Positions 1 through 9,615 are shown, numbered from the stretch's first letter. The stretch: 64,000 nt of DNA from Methanosarcina vacuolata Z-761 (GCF_000969905.1 NZ_CP009520.1:4030001-4094000); one strand, 5' to 3'. Translations and numbers: made by a program. Notes: a model not told the origin generated them from the letters alone.

Positions 1-497
1 GACTCAGACACCTGGACTGCAGTGCCAACTGCAGAAAAGATCTCAAGGGCAGTTTTCACGTCTTCGGGAGTGGCATTTTTACCTGGAGCAATGCCTGAAG
101 CAGCTTCGGAAACTGTGGCCGCAATGTTTGGCATTACACGTATGACTCTTGTGCCAGCAGGAAGCGCATTTTCGTAAGTGGAAAGAGGCACACCGGCTGC
201 AATTGAGATTATAAGTTTATCAGAAGTTATGTCAGCTTTAAGATTTTCGAGTACCGAACCCAGGGTCTGAGGCTTTACTGCCAGGATAAGAATATCAGAT
301 GCACTGGCGATAACAGAGTTGTCAGTAGATATATTAATGCCAAGCTTTGCCTTCAGATCGTTCAAGAAAGGCTCGTACACGTCGGCTGCGCCAAGATTTT
401 CAGGCTTTACAATTTCCGCCTTTATAATTCCCTGCATAAGTGCAGAGCCCATTTTTCCTGCTCCGATAAATCCTATCTTTCGGTTCTGATCTACCAT
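1..497 (-). CDS. proC: Pyrroline-5-carboxylate reductase (partial)
   Basis: Last step of proline synthesis: NAD(P)H-dependent reduction of pyrroline-5-carboxylate in the cytoplasm. Reading from ATG at 497, the protein begins MVDQNRKIGFIGAGKMG, a Rossmann GxGxxG loop, and continues with AVKPQTLG and RVMPNIAA, both typical of ProC. About 165 residues are visible; the C-terminal dimerisation part lies beyond the window edge. TAGGAGAAATT just before the ATG gives a good ribosome site. It is the third gene of a proA-proB-proC series on this strand, 234 bp after proB, so co-transcription or a nearby internal promoter are both possible. Confidence 0.93.
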   Translation of the reverse strand, partial: MVDQNRKIGFIGAGKMGSALMQGIIKAEIVKPENLGAADVYEPFLNDLKAKLGINISTDNSVIASASDILILAVKPQTLGSVLENLKADITSDKLIISIAAGVPLSTYENALPAGTRVIRVMPNIAATVSEAASGIAPGKNATPEDVKTALEIFSAVGTAVQVSE

Positions 498-731
498 ATA
501 ATTTCTCCTATTTTCAAAATAAGTGTAAATATTTAGGTAATTGCTTCAAAACGTATTTTAAATAAGTATTGAGTAATTTAAAGGGACTTTATAGCCCAAA
601 TAAATTTATAAGAAATCAGTAGATTGATAAAACTTCCAAACTACAAGAAATTAATTGGATTCTTCAGAAATCCCAAATTCAGAAATTCCAAAAAACCCAG
701 TTTAATTCTTCGAGTATGCTGGAAATTCCAT

Positions 732-1883
732 TCAGTTCTCTATTATGCCGATGTTTTCTTTTTTTATTACATTGCTGTAATTGCTATAGCCCAGAATACC
801 TTCAATTTCGTCGGTGTGGGCTCCTTTGATTTTCATAAGTTCTTCAGAAGTGTAGTCTGTAATTCCTTTTGCAAAGACCCTGCCTTCACACTCTAATCTA
901 ACCACATCTCCCCTATCAAAATTTCCCTCAACTTTCACAACTCCTGCAGGAAGAAGGCTGTTTTTTCCGAGGACTGCGGCTTTTGCTCCTGCATCTACAC
1001 GAATAGTGCCTGAAGCCCTTGCAAGAATGATCCAGCGGGCGCGGTTCTTCTGAATATGCCTTTCAGCCAGGAAGAGAGTGCCTATCTCTTCTCCAGACAA
1101 AACCCTTAGAAGAACATCCTTGATTTTGCTGTTTGCAATCAAGACATAGCAACCTGCCATGCTACAGATCTTTGCAGCTTTTATCTTGGTCCTCATTCCC
1201 CCTACACCTTTGAAGCTTGTAGGGTCACCCCCATAACTTTCGATTTCAGGTGTGATTTTTTCCACGAGAGAGAGAAGTCTGGCATCATCGTGTATCTTTG
1301 GGTTTTTGTCAAAAAGGCCATTGATATCCGAAAGAATAATCAGGAGATCAGCATCGATTTTGCTTGCAACCATTGCAGAAAGTTTGTCATTATCTCCAAA
1401 GATTGCTTCAATCTCGTTTGTACAGGTGCAATCGTTTTCATTTATTATGGGAACTACCCCATATTCCAGAAGGGTAGATATGCTATTTCTGAGGTTAAGA
1501 TAAGATACCCGGTCAGAATAGAATTCATAAGTAAGAAGGATCTGAGCAACTTTTATCCCGTGTTTCGAAAAAGCTTCGCTCCAGTACTGCATAAGGATGC
1601 TCTGTCCTACCGCTGCCGCTGCCTGCCTGATAGGAATTTCACGAGGTTTTGGGGCAATGCCCAGCTCATAGAGTCCTACACCTATTGCCCCCGAACTTAC
1701 CACAATTACCTCTTTTCCGAGCTTTCGAAGTTCGGAGACCTGAGCTGCAATACTTTCCATAAAGGTAGGATCAATACTGCAATTTTCTTTTGTACTGTCA
1801 CAGTTCTGTTTTGTAAGTGAGGAAGTACCTATCTTGATAACGATTTTATTAACATCATCGAGAAATTGATTTCTATCTGTCAA
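732..1883 (-). CDS. proB: Glutamate 5-kinase
   Basis: Phosphorylates glutamate to gamma-glutamyl phosphate, the first committed and usually proline-inhibited step of proline synthesis. The 383-residue product has an N-terminal amino-acid kinase domain (VIKIGTSSLT near residue 15, VVSSGAIGVG near 60, NENDCTCTNE near 148, GVGGMRTKI near 225) and a C-terminal PUA domain (about residues 285-365, with DAGAKAAVL). Its length fits the PUA-containing ProB class. It lies between proA (148 bp upstream) and proC on the same strand, giving the complete glutamate-to-proline route in one cluster. Confidence 0.95.
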   Translation of the reverse strand: MTDRNQFLDDVNKIVIKIGTSSLTKQNCDSTKENCSIDPTFMESIAAQVSELRKLGKEVIVVSSGAIGVGLYELGIAPKPREIPIRQAAAAVGQSILMQYWSEAFSKHGIKVAQILLTYEFYSDRVSYLNLRNSISTLLEYGVVPIINENDCTCTNEIEAIFGDNDKLSAMVASKIDADLLIILSDINGLFDKNPKIHDDARLLSLVEKITPEIESYGGDPTSFKGVGGMRTKIKAAKICSMAGCYVLIANSKIKDVLLRVLSGEEIGTLFLAERHIQKNRARWIILARASGTIRVDAGAKAAVLGKNSLLPAGVVKVEGNFDRGDVVRLECEGRVFAKGITDYTSEELMKIKGAHTDEIEGILGYSNYSNVIKKENIGIIEN

Positions 1884-2032
1884 TCACAAGGCCTCGTAAA
1901 ATGTTTTGGGAATACAACTGAAATAAGTAACAGCTGCAATCCGAATTTCCATCGCTTGCACTCAATTTGAGCTGGTATTCCAATTCAGATATATAAACAT
2001 ATCATAATTCTTCGGAATTCTTCCGCAGGGTT

Positions 2033-3376
2033 TCAATTTACATCTTCAAACTTAAGGTCAAGTTTTCTGTGCGTATAGGGTTTTGCATTTTCTCCTGCGT
2101 AGTCTGCAACAACCTGCCCTTTCCCTAGCAAGATGTATTTGTAGATCAGAAGACCTTCCATGCCTACAGGCCCACGGGAATGGATTTTGTTTGTGCTTAT
2201 TCCAACCTCGGCTCCTTTTCCATAACGATAGCCGTCCGCAAAACGGGTTGAGGCATTTACCATAACACTTGAAGAATCAACAAGCCCTGTGAACTCTTTT
2301 CTTTTTGAAGCATTCTCAGTGATTATTCCATCGGTGTGATGGGAACCGAAAGTGTTTATATGGTCGATAGCTTCCTTTATGGTATCAACGAGTTTTATCG
2401 AAAGAATGAGATCATTGTACTCAAGACCCCAGTCCTCTTCCGTAGCTCGTGAGAGAGTAGAAAGCCCTCTTTTTTCAAGCAGAGTATAACTATCCTCGTC
2501 ACAGCGTAATTCAACCCCTGCACCAAGGTACATATCTGCCATCTTCGGCAGAAAAGCATCTGCAATTTTACGGTTTATCAGAAGGGTTTCAATGGCGTTG
2601 CATACTGCAGGATACTGTACTTTGGCATCGAAGCAGACCTTCCAGGCTGTATCGAGATCCGCATACTCGTCCACATAGATATGGCAGATCCCGCTGGTAT
2701 GTCCCAGTACAGGGATCTTCGTATTTTCCTGGATAAACTTGACAAATTCATTTGAACCTCTGGGGATGAGAAGGTCTACATAAGCATCAAGACTCAACAG
2801 GTCCATTATCTCTTCTCTGGTTTCCATAAGTTGGAAAGCCCCTGCTGGCATGCCGTCTGTGGATTCTATGGCTTTTACAAGAATCTGAAAAATAGTGCGA
2901 TTAGACTCCCGGGCTTCACTCCCACCTTTGAAGATGGTCGCGTTCCCGCTCTTAAGGCAAAGGGACATAACCTGAGGCACCACGTCAGGTCGAGATTCAA
3001 AGATAACACCTATAAGGCCAATCGGACAGCTCACCTGGTAGAGAATGAGGTCTTTGTCCAGCTCAAGAGTAGAGAGAGTATCTCCTACAGGATCTTTGAG
3101 CTTAATTACATCTCTGATTCCTGCAATCATTCCATCGATTTTTGAGTCACTTACTTTAAGCCTGTCTACAAGAGCTTGAGTGAGCTTCCCTTTCTTTTTC
3201 AGTTCTGCTGCAGCTTCAAGATCTTTTGCATTTGCACCCAGAATAGCTGTCCTTTCCTTGTCCAGAGCCTGAGCCATGGCCTCAAGCGCCAGGTTTTTTA
3301 CTTCCGTACTTACACTGGAAAGTTCAATCGATGCCTTTTTTGCCTGTATTACTTTGGATTTAATATCTTCAGCCAT
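2033..3376 (-). CDS. proA: Gamma-glutamyl phosphate reductase
   Basis: Reduces gamma-glutamyl phosphate to glutamate semialdehyde with NADPH. The 447-residue protein is an aldehyde-dehydrogenase fold enzyme: CPIGLIGVIFESRPD near residue 120, the nucleotide-binding FKGGSEA near 150, PRGSNEF near 210, and the catalytic cysteine in the YPAVCNAIETL segment near residue 260. The length is slightly over the usual 415-430, from a helical N terminus. ATG at 3376 follows AGAAGGTGATTAT, a good ribosome site. It is the first gene of the proline cluster. Confidence 0.95.
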   Translation of the reverse strand: MAEDIKSKVIQAKKASIELSSVSTEVKNLALEAMAQALDKERTAILGANAKDLEAAAELKKKGKLTQALVDRLKVSDSKIDGMIAGIRDVIKLKDPVGDTLSTLELDKDLILYQVSCPIGLIGVIFESRPDVVPQVMSLCLKSGNATIFKGGSEARESNRTIFQILVKAIESTDGMPAGAFQLMETREEIMDLLSLDAYVDLLIPRGSNEFVKFIQENTKIPVLGHTSGICHIYVDEYADLDTAWKVCFDAKVQYPAVCNAIETLLINRKIADAFLPKMADMYLGAGVELRCDEDSYTLLEKRGLSTLSRATEEDWGLEYNDLILSIKLVDTIKEAIDHINTFGSHHTDGIITENASKRKEFTGLVDSSSVMVNASTRFADGYRYGKGAEVGISTNKIHSRGPVGMEGLLIYKYILLGKGQVVADYAGENAKPYTHRKLDLKFEDVN

Positions 3377-3509
3377 ATAATCACCTTCTAATATAATGAT
3401 TCATGTATGCCTTAATGAGGGAACTGGGCAGCCAAACCTGTTATTGTATCAGTTAATTTACAGAAGATTCGGCATTATTCAACAACGGATAGAAGTAAGA
3501 TCTTACTAT

Positions 3510-3593
3510 TGATTACAGGTAACGGTCTTATTAGTAAATTACAGGTAACGGTTTTATTACTAAATTACAGGTAACGGTCTTATTACTAAATTA
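3510..3593. repeat. 26-bp tandem direct repeat, three copies plus a partial fourth
   Basis: The unit ATTACAGGTAACGGTCTTAT followed by TACTAA recurs with starts at 3510, 3536, 3562 and a partial at 3588, with only one or two substitutions between copies. It sits about 130 bp upstream of the proA start in an otherwise gene-free spacer. It could be a regulatory array or a simple replication-slippage product. Confidence 0.8.
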
Positions 3594-4620
3594 CAAATGA
3601 TGGGACTTACTATTGAAAGTGCTGAACTTAGATTGAATATCAGAAATAAACTAAAGATCATTTTTTCTTTAAATATCGGGGGTATATCCATAATTCTAAA
3701 GATGTATAAATTCTTCCGCTGCATTCATAAAGTAAACACGACGAAAAGAAAGAGAATACAGTTATGTAATACCTTTTGATACCTTATTGTACGCGATTTC
3801 GGTATATGATATAGCGAAGTCCTAGATAAAAGATGTCATTTTAGCAAGTAACATTTTATTTTTAAGATATTATATATAACATTGTATTTTTAATAGATTA
3901 TTTAGAATTTTTTTACTTTTAATATTTTATAATTAATATTTTGTTTTTAATATTTTATTTAGAATTTTTTACTTTTAATATATGATCATGAAGCTCTTAC
4001 ATTTAATATTCAATTTTAATATATTATACTGAATATATTATTTTTAATATTTAACTTATGATATATACTTTAGGCTTTTAAGTCTGGGAATTTATCTGAT
4101 GGCTTATATCAGCAGCTCAAGTTTGTGAAAATATTCATATTTTAAATTCACCTGAAATAAGTCTCTATCTTATTAAAGTTTATTTTAAACCCCATAAAAA
4201 TTGGCAATTAGCCTTGAGTAGCTTAATAGAATGAATAAAGTTACCATGGTTTTAATTATGTTAAAGTTGAAAATTAATAATAAGCTTATAGGAAATTAAT
4301 TTTTTAATGTATGTTTATAAAAAAAATAGGAATTATATAAAAATACTAGAAAGGTAAAAAGTCAAAAAAGCTTTTTTACTTGGAAAATAAAACTTTTTCA
4401 TTAATAGATATTATTTCAAAACGAATATATATACGATGAATATAACTATAGAATACACGACTCCATTACCTGGAAGCGTATACTACATCTGAAAAAAGAA
4501 ATTGCAAGGTACCCTTATAATTTTTGAAGATCTCTTGGATAAGAGAAATGAAATTTTACAGCCTTGGGGACCAGACCATATATAAGTGCCGTAAAAGCGA
4601 TAAAAAGACCAGAGGAGGTC
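3594..4620. other. Long AT-rich spacer without a convincing gene
   Basis: This stretch is extremely AT-rich, especially 3840-4080. There TTTAATATTTTATTTAGAA-like segments recur with a period near 50 bp (compare 3893-3938 with 3943-3988). Short open frames here (for example 3597-3779) have no coding character. TATA-like runs near 4420-4440 could serve the gene at 4734. Confidence 0.6.
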
Positions 4621-4624
4621 TGAA

Positions 4625-4678
4625 ATGTCCGAAAAAACCTGGCTGTTCAGCATTTCTCATACACAAAGATTATTATAG
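4625..4678 (+). CDS. Possible 17-residue leader peptide
   Basis: A very short frame (begins MSEKTWLF, ends QRLL, stop TAG) starts 6 nt after GAGGAGGT, the strongest Shine-Dalgarno-like sequence in this part of the window. That site lies inside a small perfect hairpin, AGACC-AGAGGA-GGTCT (4607-4622), which could mask it. The frame ends 55 bp before the start of the next gene. Nothing shows that it is translated other than the ribosome site, so this is a tentative call. Confidence 0.3.
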   Translation: MSEKTWLFSISHTQRLL

Positions 4679-4733
4679 GGGTAAATCCATATCGAAATGG
4701 GGATAACTTCAGTATATTGGTGGTGTGTAAAAA

Positions 4734-5147
4734 ATGAAATCATTCGCGTTAGTCCGGGCAGACGACTCGGATAAAGTAAAAATAGCCTTACATGATTTAG
4801 AACGATACGGACATATTCAATTTTCAGCTACTCCAAAATGCATAGAACCAAACTATGCTGATGAGCTTCTTGTTAGTGTAATGGGCGTATCCCTCAAGTC
4901 AAAATGTAACTCTGCAGCACTGGTGGAGTTGAATAATCATGCAGGAGCGGCAATTAGCAGACTAAAAAAAATTCATCCTCCCGCTCACATAATCATCATT
5001 AGTCCAAGGCACAAAATGTTTGAAGAACTGGCTGGCAAGTTTCCAAAATATCCGGAATTTGATCGAACATTCAACCATCAGAAGAATCCACAGAGTATGG
5101 AGATAATTCAGGAAAAAGCAGAACCTAATCCTATGCATAAAGAATGA
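4734..5147 (+). CDS. DUF356-like methanogen protein
   Basis: A 137-residue soluble protein without a signal peptide or membrane segment. The order of motifs, SFALVRADD at the start, LHDLERYGHI near residue 22, a middle section ending in LKSKCNSAALVEL (about residues 55-67), then the HPPAHIIIISP strand-turn near residue 84, resembles the DUF356 family of methanogens as I remember it; the family name is from recall. The C-terminal 25 residues are polar and look disordered. Function is unknown. The ATG follows GGTGGTGTG. It stands alone between AT-rich spacers, with a possible leader peptide upstream at 4625. Confidence 0.75.
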   Translation: MKSFALVRADDSDKVKIALHDLERYGHIQFSATPKCIEPNYADELLVSVMGVSLKSKCNSAALVELNNHAGAAISRLKKIHPPAHIIIISPRHKMFEELAGKFPKYPEFDRTFNHQKNPQSMEIIQEKAEPNPMHKE

Positions 5148-5152
5148 ACTAA

Positions 5153-5245
5153 CTCTGTCAATTGTTAATGTTAACTTTAATATTTGTTTTCAATATTAAT
5201 TATGATATTAATTTTAATATTAATTTTAATATTAATTTTTGAACT
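5153..5245. terminator. AT-rich repeat and likely oligo-T terminator between convergent genes
   Basis: Directly after the stop at 5147 there are repeated TTTTAATATTAA blocks (three near-perfect copies at about 5206-5241) with several T-runs. The flanking genes at 4734 and 5278 converge here. T-runs are the usual archaeal termination signal, but no strong hairpin is visible. Confidence 0.4.
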
Positions 5246-5277
5246 TGACCTTTAAATTTCATTTTTCAGATTTAGAC

Positions 5278-5709
5278 TTATTGGAAATCTTGCTTTGAAC
5301 AAAAGCCCGTTTTTACTCTCAGCCTGGAAACATAAGTGTACAGGCTTTCTACATCTTTAATCTCCTTTTGAGATATGAGTCGGAGTTTGTTTCGGATCTC
5401 AAGTTCGGGTTTCAAACCGAAACTCTGGAAGTATCCTGAAAGTTTTATAGCCAGAATGTCACCTCGTCTGTCCCAATCAGTTAGTATAACTACTTCACTA
5501 CCAAGCCGAGCAATTTTCTCAGAAAAATTAAAAAGAGATTGACGAGTTGCGAGTTCAAAATTACCTTCTATTCCAAGCCTTTTCAGTGAGAGGACATCTC
5601 TTTTTCCTTCAACAATGATAATTGCTCCCCGTCCAGAATATTCGGAGAGTTCTGAGAGCAGTTCTTCAATTCTTTCAAGCCTTTTTCTGTAAATTTCAAG
5701 ATCAACCAC
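5278..5709 (-). CDS. Small Toprim-domain protein (UPF0292-like)
   Basis: A 143-residue stand-alone Toprim domain. After an N-terminal helix ([18 protein letters not shown]) comes the glutamate motif IIIVEGKRD (about residue 30), and later the DxD-type motif [11 protein letters not shown] (about residue 74). These are the metal-binding residues of the primase/topoisomerase fold. Archaeal small Toprim proteins of this size are widespread but their job is unsettled; roles in DNA or RNA processing have been guessed. ATG at 5709 gives the conserved N terminus. The gene is followed by a convergent neighbour and preceded by a 15-bp repeat array. Confidence 0.85.
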   Translation of the reverse strand: MVDLEIYRKRLERIEELLSELSEYSGRGAIIIVEGKRDVLSLKRLGIEGNFELATRQSLFNFSEKIARLGSEVVILTDWDRRGDILAIKLSGYFQSFGLKPELEIRNKLRLISQKEIKDVESLYTYVSRLRVKTGFCSKQDFQ

Positions 5710-5752
5710 GTTTTCTGCAACCTTTTTATTAATTAAAACTTTAAGAGAACTG

Positions 5753-5810
5753 CAGTTTACTTATAAACAGTTTACTTATAGACAGTTTACTTATAGGCAC
5801 TTTACTTATC
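5753..5810. repeat. 15-bp tandem repeat upstream of the Toprim gene
   Basis: CAGTTTACTTATA plus two variable bases is repeated with starts at 5753, 5768, 5783 and 5798 (the last copy has CAC in place of CAG). It lies 44 bp upstream of the Toprim gene start, where the promoter should be; each unit contains a TTATAAA-like core on one strand. Either an iterated promoter element or slippage. Confidence 0.75.
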
Positions 5811-5873
5811 AGGAAACAAGGAAATAACTCATAAAGTTCGGTTATTTTCAAATGTAGTTTTTAAATTTCTGGA

Positions 5874-6191
5874 TTATTTTTTTAAATGCGCTCCAAAAAC
5901 TGAAACTGCCTGTTGATATGAAACTCCTTTTAACAATAAAGACTTCTTACTGCTTGTTGCCCCACTGTTTATGAGAATATCCGAACTGTTAATTGCAAAG
6001 AGCTCAGCAAAGCATTCTACCAGCTGTTCGTTTGCCTTTCCTTTCTGGGCATTTTTTGTTAGTTTTACTTCAATTCGCTTGCGCCACTCGTTATAACCGC
6101 TTGGAACCGAAATCGACCTGGAGCCTGGAGTAACCTCTATATCAACAATTACACCTGAACCCAGATCTGTTATTGCCTCTTCGAAGGACAT
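5874..6191 (-). CDS. DUF167 / YggU-family protein
   Basis: 105 residues with the DUF167 pattern: V(D)IEVTPGSRS near residue 15, RIEVKLTKNAQKGKANEQL near 39 (conserved basic patch and KANxxL), and SGATSSKKSLLLKGVS near 76. This is a small alpha-beta protein, conserved in archaea and bacteria, with no established function. ATG at 6191 follows an AGAAAGGTAAAAG ribosome site. Same strand as the Toprim gene, 164 bp upstream of it, so possibly one transcription unit. Confidence 0.88.
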   Translation of the reverse strand: MSFEEAITDLGSGVIVDIEVTPGSRSISVPSGYNEWRKRIEVKLTKNAQKGKANEQLVECFAELFAINSSDILINSGATSSKKSLLLKGVSYQQAVSVFGAHLKK

Positions 6192-6919
6192 ATCTTTTAC
6201 CTTTCTGGAGGGATTCTATAAATCAATAACGGACTGACCCTTTAAAGTAAAGAAATAATAGGAAACAATGGGAGTATAAGATTAAAGAAAGAGCTTTTAC
6301 AAGAAGGAGAAAATAGTGTTGTAGCCCTGGCGCACTAACTCCGAAAGCTCATCCTCTGGTTTTCCGCAGTCACTTTCAGTTACCCTCGTGCAGGGCAGTG
6401 TCACACTATTGATGTACCGCATTGGGGTTGTCTATGCATTCACAGTCAGGATTTTCCATTACCTCGTGCAAGGACCTATACAATGCGACAAAGTCATATT
6501 ATATACATGGTGATATATAAAAATGTCGGCAAACCCTAGATTTACTACATTGTATATATATTAAAAAACTATTTGTATTAAAAACCGATTTCTCTTACAA
6601 GAAACGATTTCGATTATAGGGGCAGTATAAGAACCTGATAATTTGGAAAGATAACTTTAAAGAATGCAGAATTAACTGCGATATGAAAACAACAAACATA
6701 ACAAAAAACTATAAAAGCATGAAATCAGGCGACGGGCGGCGTTCTTAGCAAAATTTCGTTCTCAAAAAAATGCATTCTCAGAAAGTTATATTTTAAAGAT
6801 TTATATATCCTGAAAAAATTATAATGTAAAAAATCTGAAGAAAAACTTATATATTATGTATATGTTTGCTCTTCCAGAAATTAAGCACATATGCTTAATG
6901 AGTAGCTGAGGTGCTATAT
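6192..6919. other. Spacer with a decayed coding tract
   Basis: No intact gene. On the minus strand, 6316-6487 reads as a coding-like tract (LYRSLHEVMENPDCE, then CIDNPNAVHQ, a stop, and CDTALHEGN) interrupted by several stops, so it is probably an old gene fragment of unknown family. The rest (6500-6900) is AT-rich; TTTATATA-type boxes near 6795-6860 are candidate promoters for the gene at 6920. Confidence 0.35.
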
Positions 6920-8029
6920 ATGTACGGCACTGAACAGATAATTCCCGGGACAATTATTGCAGGCCCCGAACTGGAACCTATTGAGGGGTATATCTGCGTA
7001 AAGAGAGGAATAATTACGGAAGTTGGGGAAGAGCGTACACTCTCTAAGAACATAATTGCTCCCTGTTTTGTCAATGCACATACTCACCTTGGAGACTCGG
7101 TATTCAAAGACCCTCCTCTGGGAAAAGTTTCCGGCTTTCGGACTCAAAGAGACCTTGATGCTCTTGTAAAGCCTCCTGATGGGTTAAAGCATAGGATATT
7201 AAGAGACACACCATACAAAACCCTGATTGAGGGCATGAGAAAGTCCTTGCTGGACATGATAGAAACCGGGACCTGTGCTTTTGCGGATTTCAGAGAAGGG
7301 GGTGTTGTAGGGGTAGCAGCTCTGAACAAAGCTCTTGAAGGACTTAACCTTCATTCCATGATATTGGGCAGACCTACAGAGCCTGAACTGCCTCTTCAGG
7401 TTGTACTGGCAGAAGTAAGAAGAATTCTTCTACGCTCTACCGGACTTGGAATGAGTGGGGCAAATGACCTTGATCTCGAACTATTGGAGAATATTGCTAC
7501 CTGCACACGGAAACATAGAAAATTCTTTGCGATCCATGCAGGAGAAAAAGATACGAGCGACATAGAAAAAGCATTGTCACTTGAGCCAGATCTCCTGATT
7601 CATTTGACAAATGCCACAAAAAAAGATCTTGAAGACGTGGCTGATGCAAAGATTCCTGTTGTTGTCTGTCCCAGATCTAATCTAATTACAGGAGCCGGAA
7701 TTGCACCTGTTGCCGAGATGCTGGAAGCTGGGATAAAAGTAGCTGCAGGAACGGATAATGTAATGTTAAATTCTGTAAATATGTTTGCTGAAATGGAATT
7801 TATGTCTAAAATTTATTCCATTGATGACAGGCAAGTATTTAAAATTTGCACACTTAATAGTTCCTTTGTAATGGGATCTGATTCTACGGGTTCGATACAA
7901 AAGGGGAATAAAGCTAATCTCATGATCCTGAATGGAAATTCCAATAATCTTGCAGGGATAAAGAACCCCATAAGTGGAATCACAAGGCGGGCAAGACCCG
8001 ATGACATACTATCAGTACTTCATTCGTAA
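6920..8029 (+). CDS. Amidohydrolase (cytosine deaminase / TRZ-ATZ type)
   Basis: A metal-dependent amidohydrolase of 369 residues. The TIM-barrel metal ligands are visible: NAHTHLGD (HxH, about residue 52), FAIHAGE (about 210), LLIHLT (about 231) and GTDNVM (Asp, about 277). Such COG0402-like enzymes deaminate or hydrolyse ring nitrogen compounds; the substrate cannot be told here. ATG at 6920 is preferred over the in-frame GTG at 6911, because GAGGTG at 6908-6913 is then an ideal ribosome site. UspA follows after 18 bp, so the two are probably co-transcribed. Confidence 0.87.
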   Translation: MYGTEQIIPGTIIAGPELEPIEGYICVKRGIITEVGEERTLSKNIIAPCFVNAHTHLGDSVFKDPPLGKVSGFRTQRDLDALVKPPDGLKHRILRDTPYKTLIEGMRKSLLDMIETGTCAFADFREGGVVGVAALNKALEGLNLHSMILGRPTEPELPLQVVLAEVRRILLRSTGLGMSGANDLDLELLENIATCTRKHRKFFAIHAGEKDTSDIEKALSLEPDLLIHLTNATKKDLEDVADAKIPVVVCPRSNLITGAGIAPVAEMLEAGIKVAAGTDNVMLNSVNMFAEMEFMSKIYSIDDRQVFKICTLNSSFVMGSDSTGSIQKGNKANLMILNGNSNNLAGIKNPISGITRRARPDDILSVLHS

Positions 8030-8047
8030 AGCAAATGGAGAACAGAC

Positions 8048-8500
8048 ATGATGAGCGAATTTTACCGGAATATAGTGATTGCAACAGACGGATCCGAGAA
8101 CAGCCTTAAGGCTATTTCTTACGGTATTGAGATTGCAAAACTCAGCGGGGCCACGGTTCACGCTCTCTACGTAATAGATATAACTTCTTTTTCTTCGATA
8201 CCTATGGATGCGGGATGGGAAGCAATGTATGATACCCTGAGAGAAGAAGGGGAAAAAGCAATATCCATGGTACAGGAACGCGGAAAAGGCTCAGGAGTTG
8301 AGGTAAGAGAAGTGCTGTTGGAAGGTCACCCGAGTAATGAGATTATAAATTTTGCAGAAAACAATAATGCTGACCTGATAGTTGTGGGCACCCTCGGAAA
8401 AACCGGGCTCGACAGGTTTCTGATGGGAAGCGTTGCAGAGAAGGTAGTAAGAGGCTCAAAAGTCCCGGTCCTGGTCGTCCGGAGTGAAAAACAAGGTTAA
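8048..8500 (+). CDS. Universal stress protein, UspA family
   Basis: 150 residues, single Usp domain. The N-terminal strand NIVIATDGSENS and the C-terminal nucleotide-binding loop GTLGKTGLDRFLMGSVAEKV (G-2x-G-9x-G-S) are both intact, so this belongs to the ATP-binding class. Cytoplasmic, usually dimeric; probable role in stress or energy-state sensing. It is the second gene of the group amidohydrolase-uspA-CBS-reductase on the plus strand. GGAG lies 7 nt before the ATG. Confidence 0.9.
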   Translation: MMSEFYRNIVIATDGSENSLKAISYGIEIAKLSGATVHALYVIDITSFSSIPMDAGWEAMYDTLREEGEKAISMVQERGKGSGVEVREVLLEGHPSNEIINFAENNNADLIVVGTLGKTGLDRFLMGSVAEKVVRGSKVPVLVVRSEKQG

Positions 8501-8586
8501 GACTTTCTGCCAACTGGAAGCCTTGTGAGAAAATAGAGATAGGGGAAAGAAAACCAGGATTCAGAGTATACAAAGGTGTAGATTAC

Positions 8587-9441
8587 ATGCCAAAAAACAT
8601 CTTCATTGAAGATATCATGGTAAGGGATGTAGCAAGCGCAACCCTTCCAGGTTCAAGGGATGAGGTTCTTAAAATTCTTAAGAACAAGCACATATCAGGA
8701 GTTCCGGTACTTAAAGACTCCAAAGTTGTGGGAGTTGTAACAAGGACAAACCTTTTACAAAACCCTGAAGAAGAACAACTGGCTCTTCTTATGACACGTG
8801 ATCCGATAACCATATCCTCCGGATCGGATTTGCAGACTGCAGCACGCTTACTTTTGGAGCACCACATAAGAAGGCTTCCAGTGGTCGATGACGGGAAACT
8901 TGTAGGGCTTGTTACCGTGGCAGATATTATAGGCACAATTGCGGACATGAACATCGATATTCCGATAAAGGACTATGTGGAAAAGGAAGTCGTTGCGATT
9001 TACAGTGAAACACCTCTGCCTGTTGCTGCCAGAATTATGGAACTCGCAGGTGTTAAGGCTGTCCCGGTACTTGATTCAAACCTGGAGCTCATAGGAATAA
9101 TCTCGGATCGTGATGTTATTGCTGCCAGCATAATTGAAGACAGTGTAGAGATGTCAGATATGTCTGCAGGCCAGGACGACGATGCGTGGACCTGGGAATC
9201 GATGCGAGACACCATGAGCATCTACTATAGCGTCTCAAGGATTAAGGTTCCCAACCTGAGCGGCAGTGATATAATGATAAGGGAGCCGATCACAGCTACG
9301 TATATTACATCCGTCAGCGACTGTGCACGGAAAATGAAACGGAACAGGATTGACCAGGTTCCGATTATCAATTCAAACCGGAAACTTCAGGGACTTTTGA
9401 GAGACCATGATCTCCTGAAGCCTTTGATAGAAATCGAATAA
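8587..9441 (+). CDS. Four-CBS-domain protein
   Basis: 284 residues made of four CBS motifs, that is two Bateman modules: about residues 5-60, 63-120, 126-185 and 225-284. Typical CBS cores are GVPVLKDSKVVGVVT, RRLPVVDDGKLVGLVT, AVPVLDSNLELIGIIS and QVPIINSNRKLQGLLR. There is no catalytic or membrane domain, so it is probably a stand-alone adenosyl-ligand sensor. Between modules is an acidic linker (GQDDDAWTWE). It follows uspA by 86 bp, and both families bind adenine nucleotides, so a shared energy-sensing role is plausible but inferred. Confidence 0.9.
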   Translation: MPKNIFIEDIMVRDVASATLPGSRDEVLKILKNKHISGVPVLKDSKVVGVVTRTNLLQNPEEEQLALLMTRDPITISSGSDLQTAARLLLEHHIRRLPVVDDGKLVGLVTVADIIGTIADMNIDIPIKDYVEKEVVAIYSETPLPVAARIMELAGVKAVPVLDSNLELIGIISDRDVIAASIIEDSVEMSDMSAGQDDDAWTWESMRDTMSIYYSVSRIKVPNLSGSDIMIREPITATYITSVSDCARKMKRNRIDQVPIINSNRKLQGLLRDHDLLKPLIEIE

Positions 9442-9615
9442 GTTAAGATTAAATCTCGCTTCTAAGAACCGTTAAACGTTTTTAACGTGAAGCGAAGAAT
9501 AATAAAGCTATTTAAGAAAAATAAGGCTATTAATGCCTATTCAAAATTTATTCCAGTAAAGAGGCTTTCTCTCCAGAAACGCCTCCGAAAATTACTTTTT
9601 TCAGGAGCCAGAAAA

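Noticed and set aside
1290-1820. 176-codon open frame antisense to proB
   Set aside because: It lies entirely within proB on the opposite strand, has no ribosome site and unlikely composition; the proB product is a clear enzyme.
4524-4706. 60-codon frame upstream of the DUF356-like gene
   Set aside because: Weak start context; a much stronger ribosome site at 4611-4618 serves a different frame.
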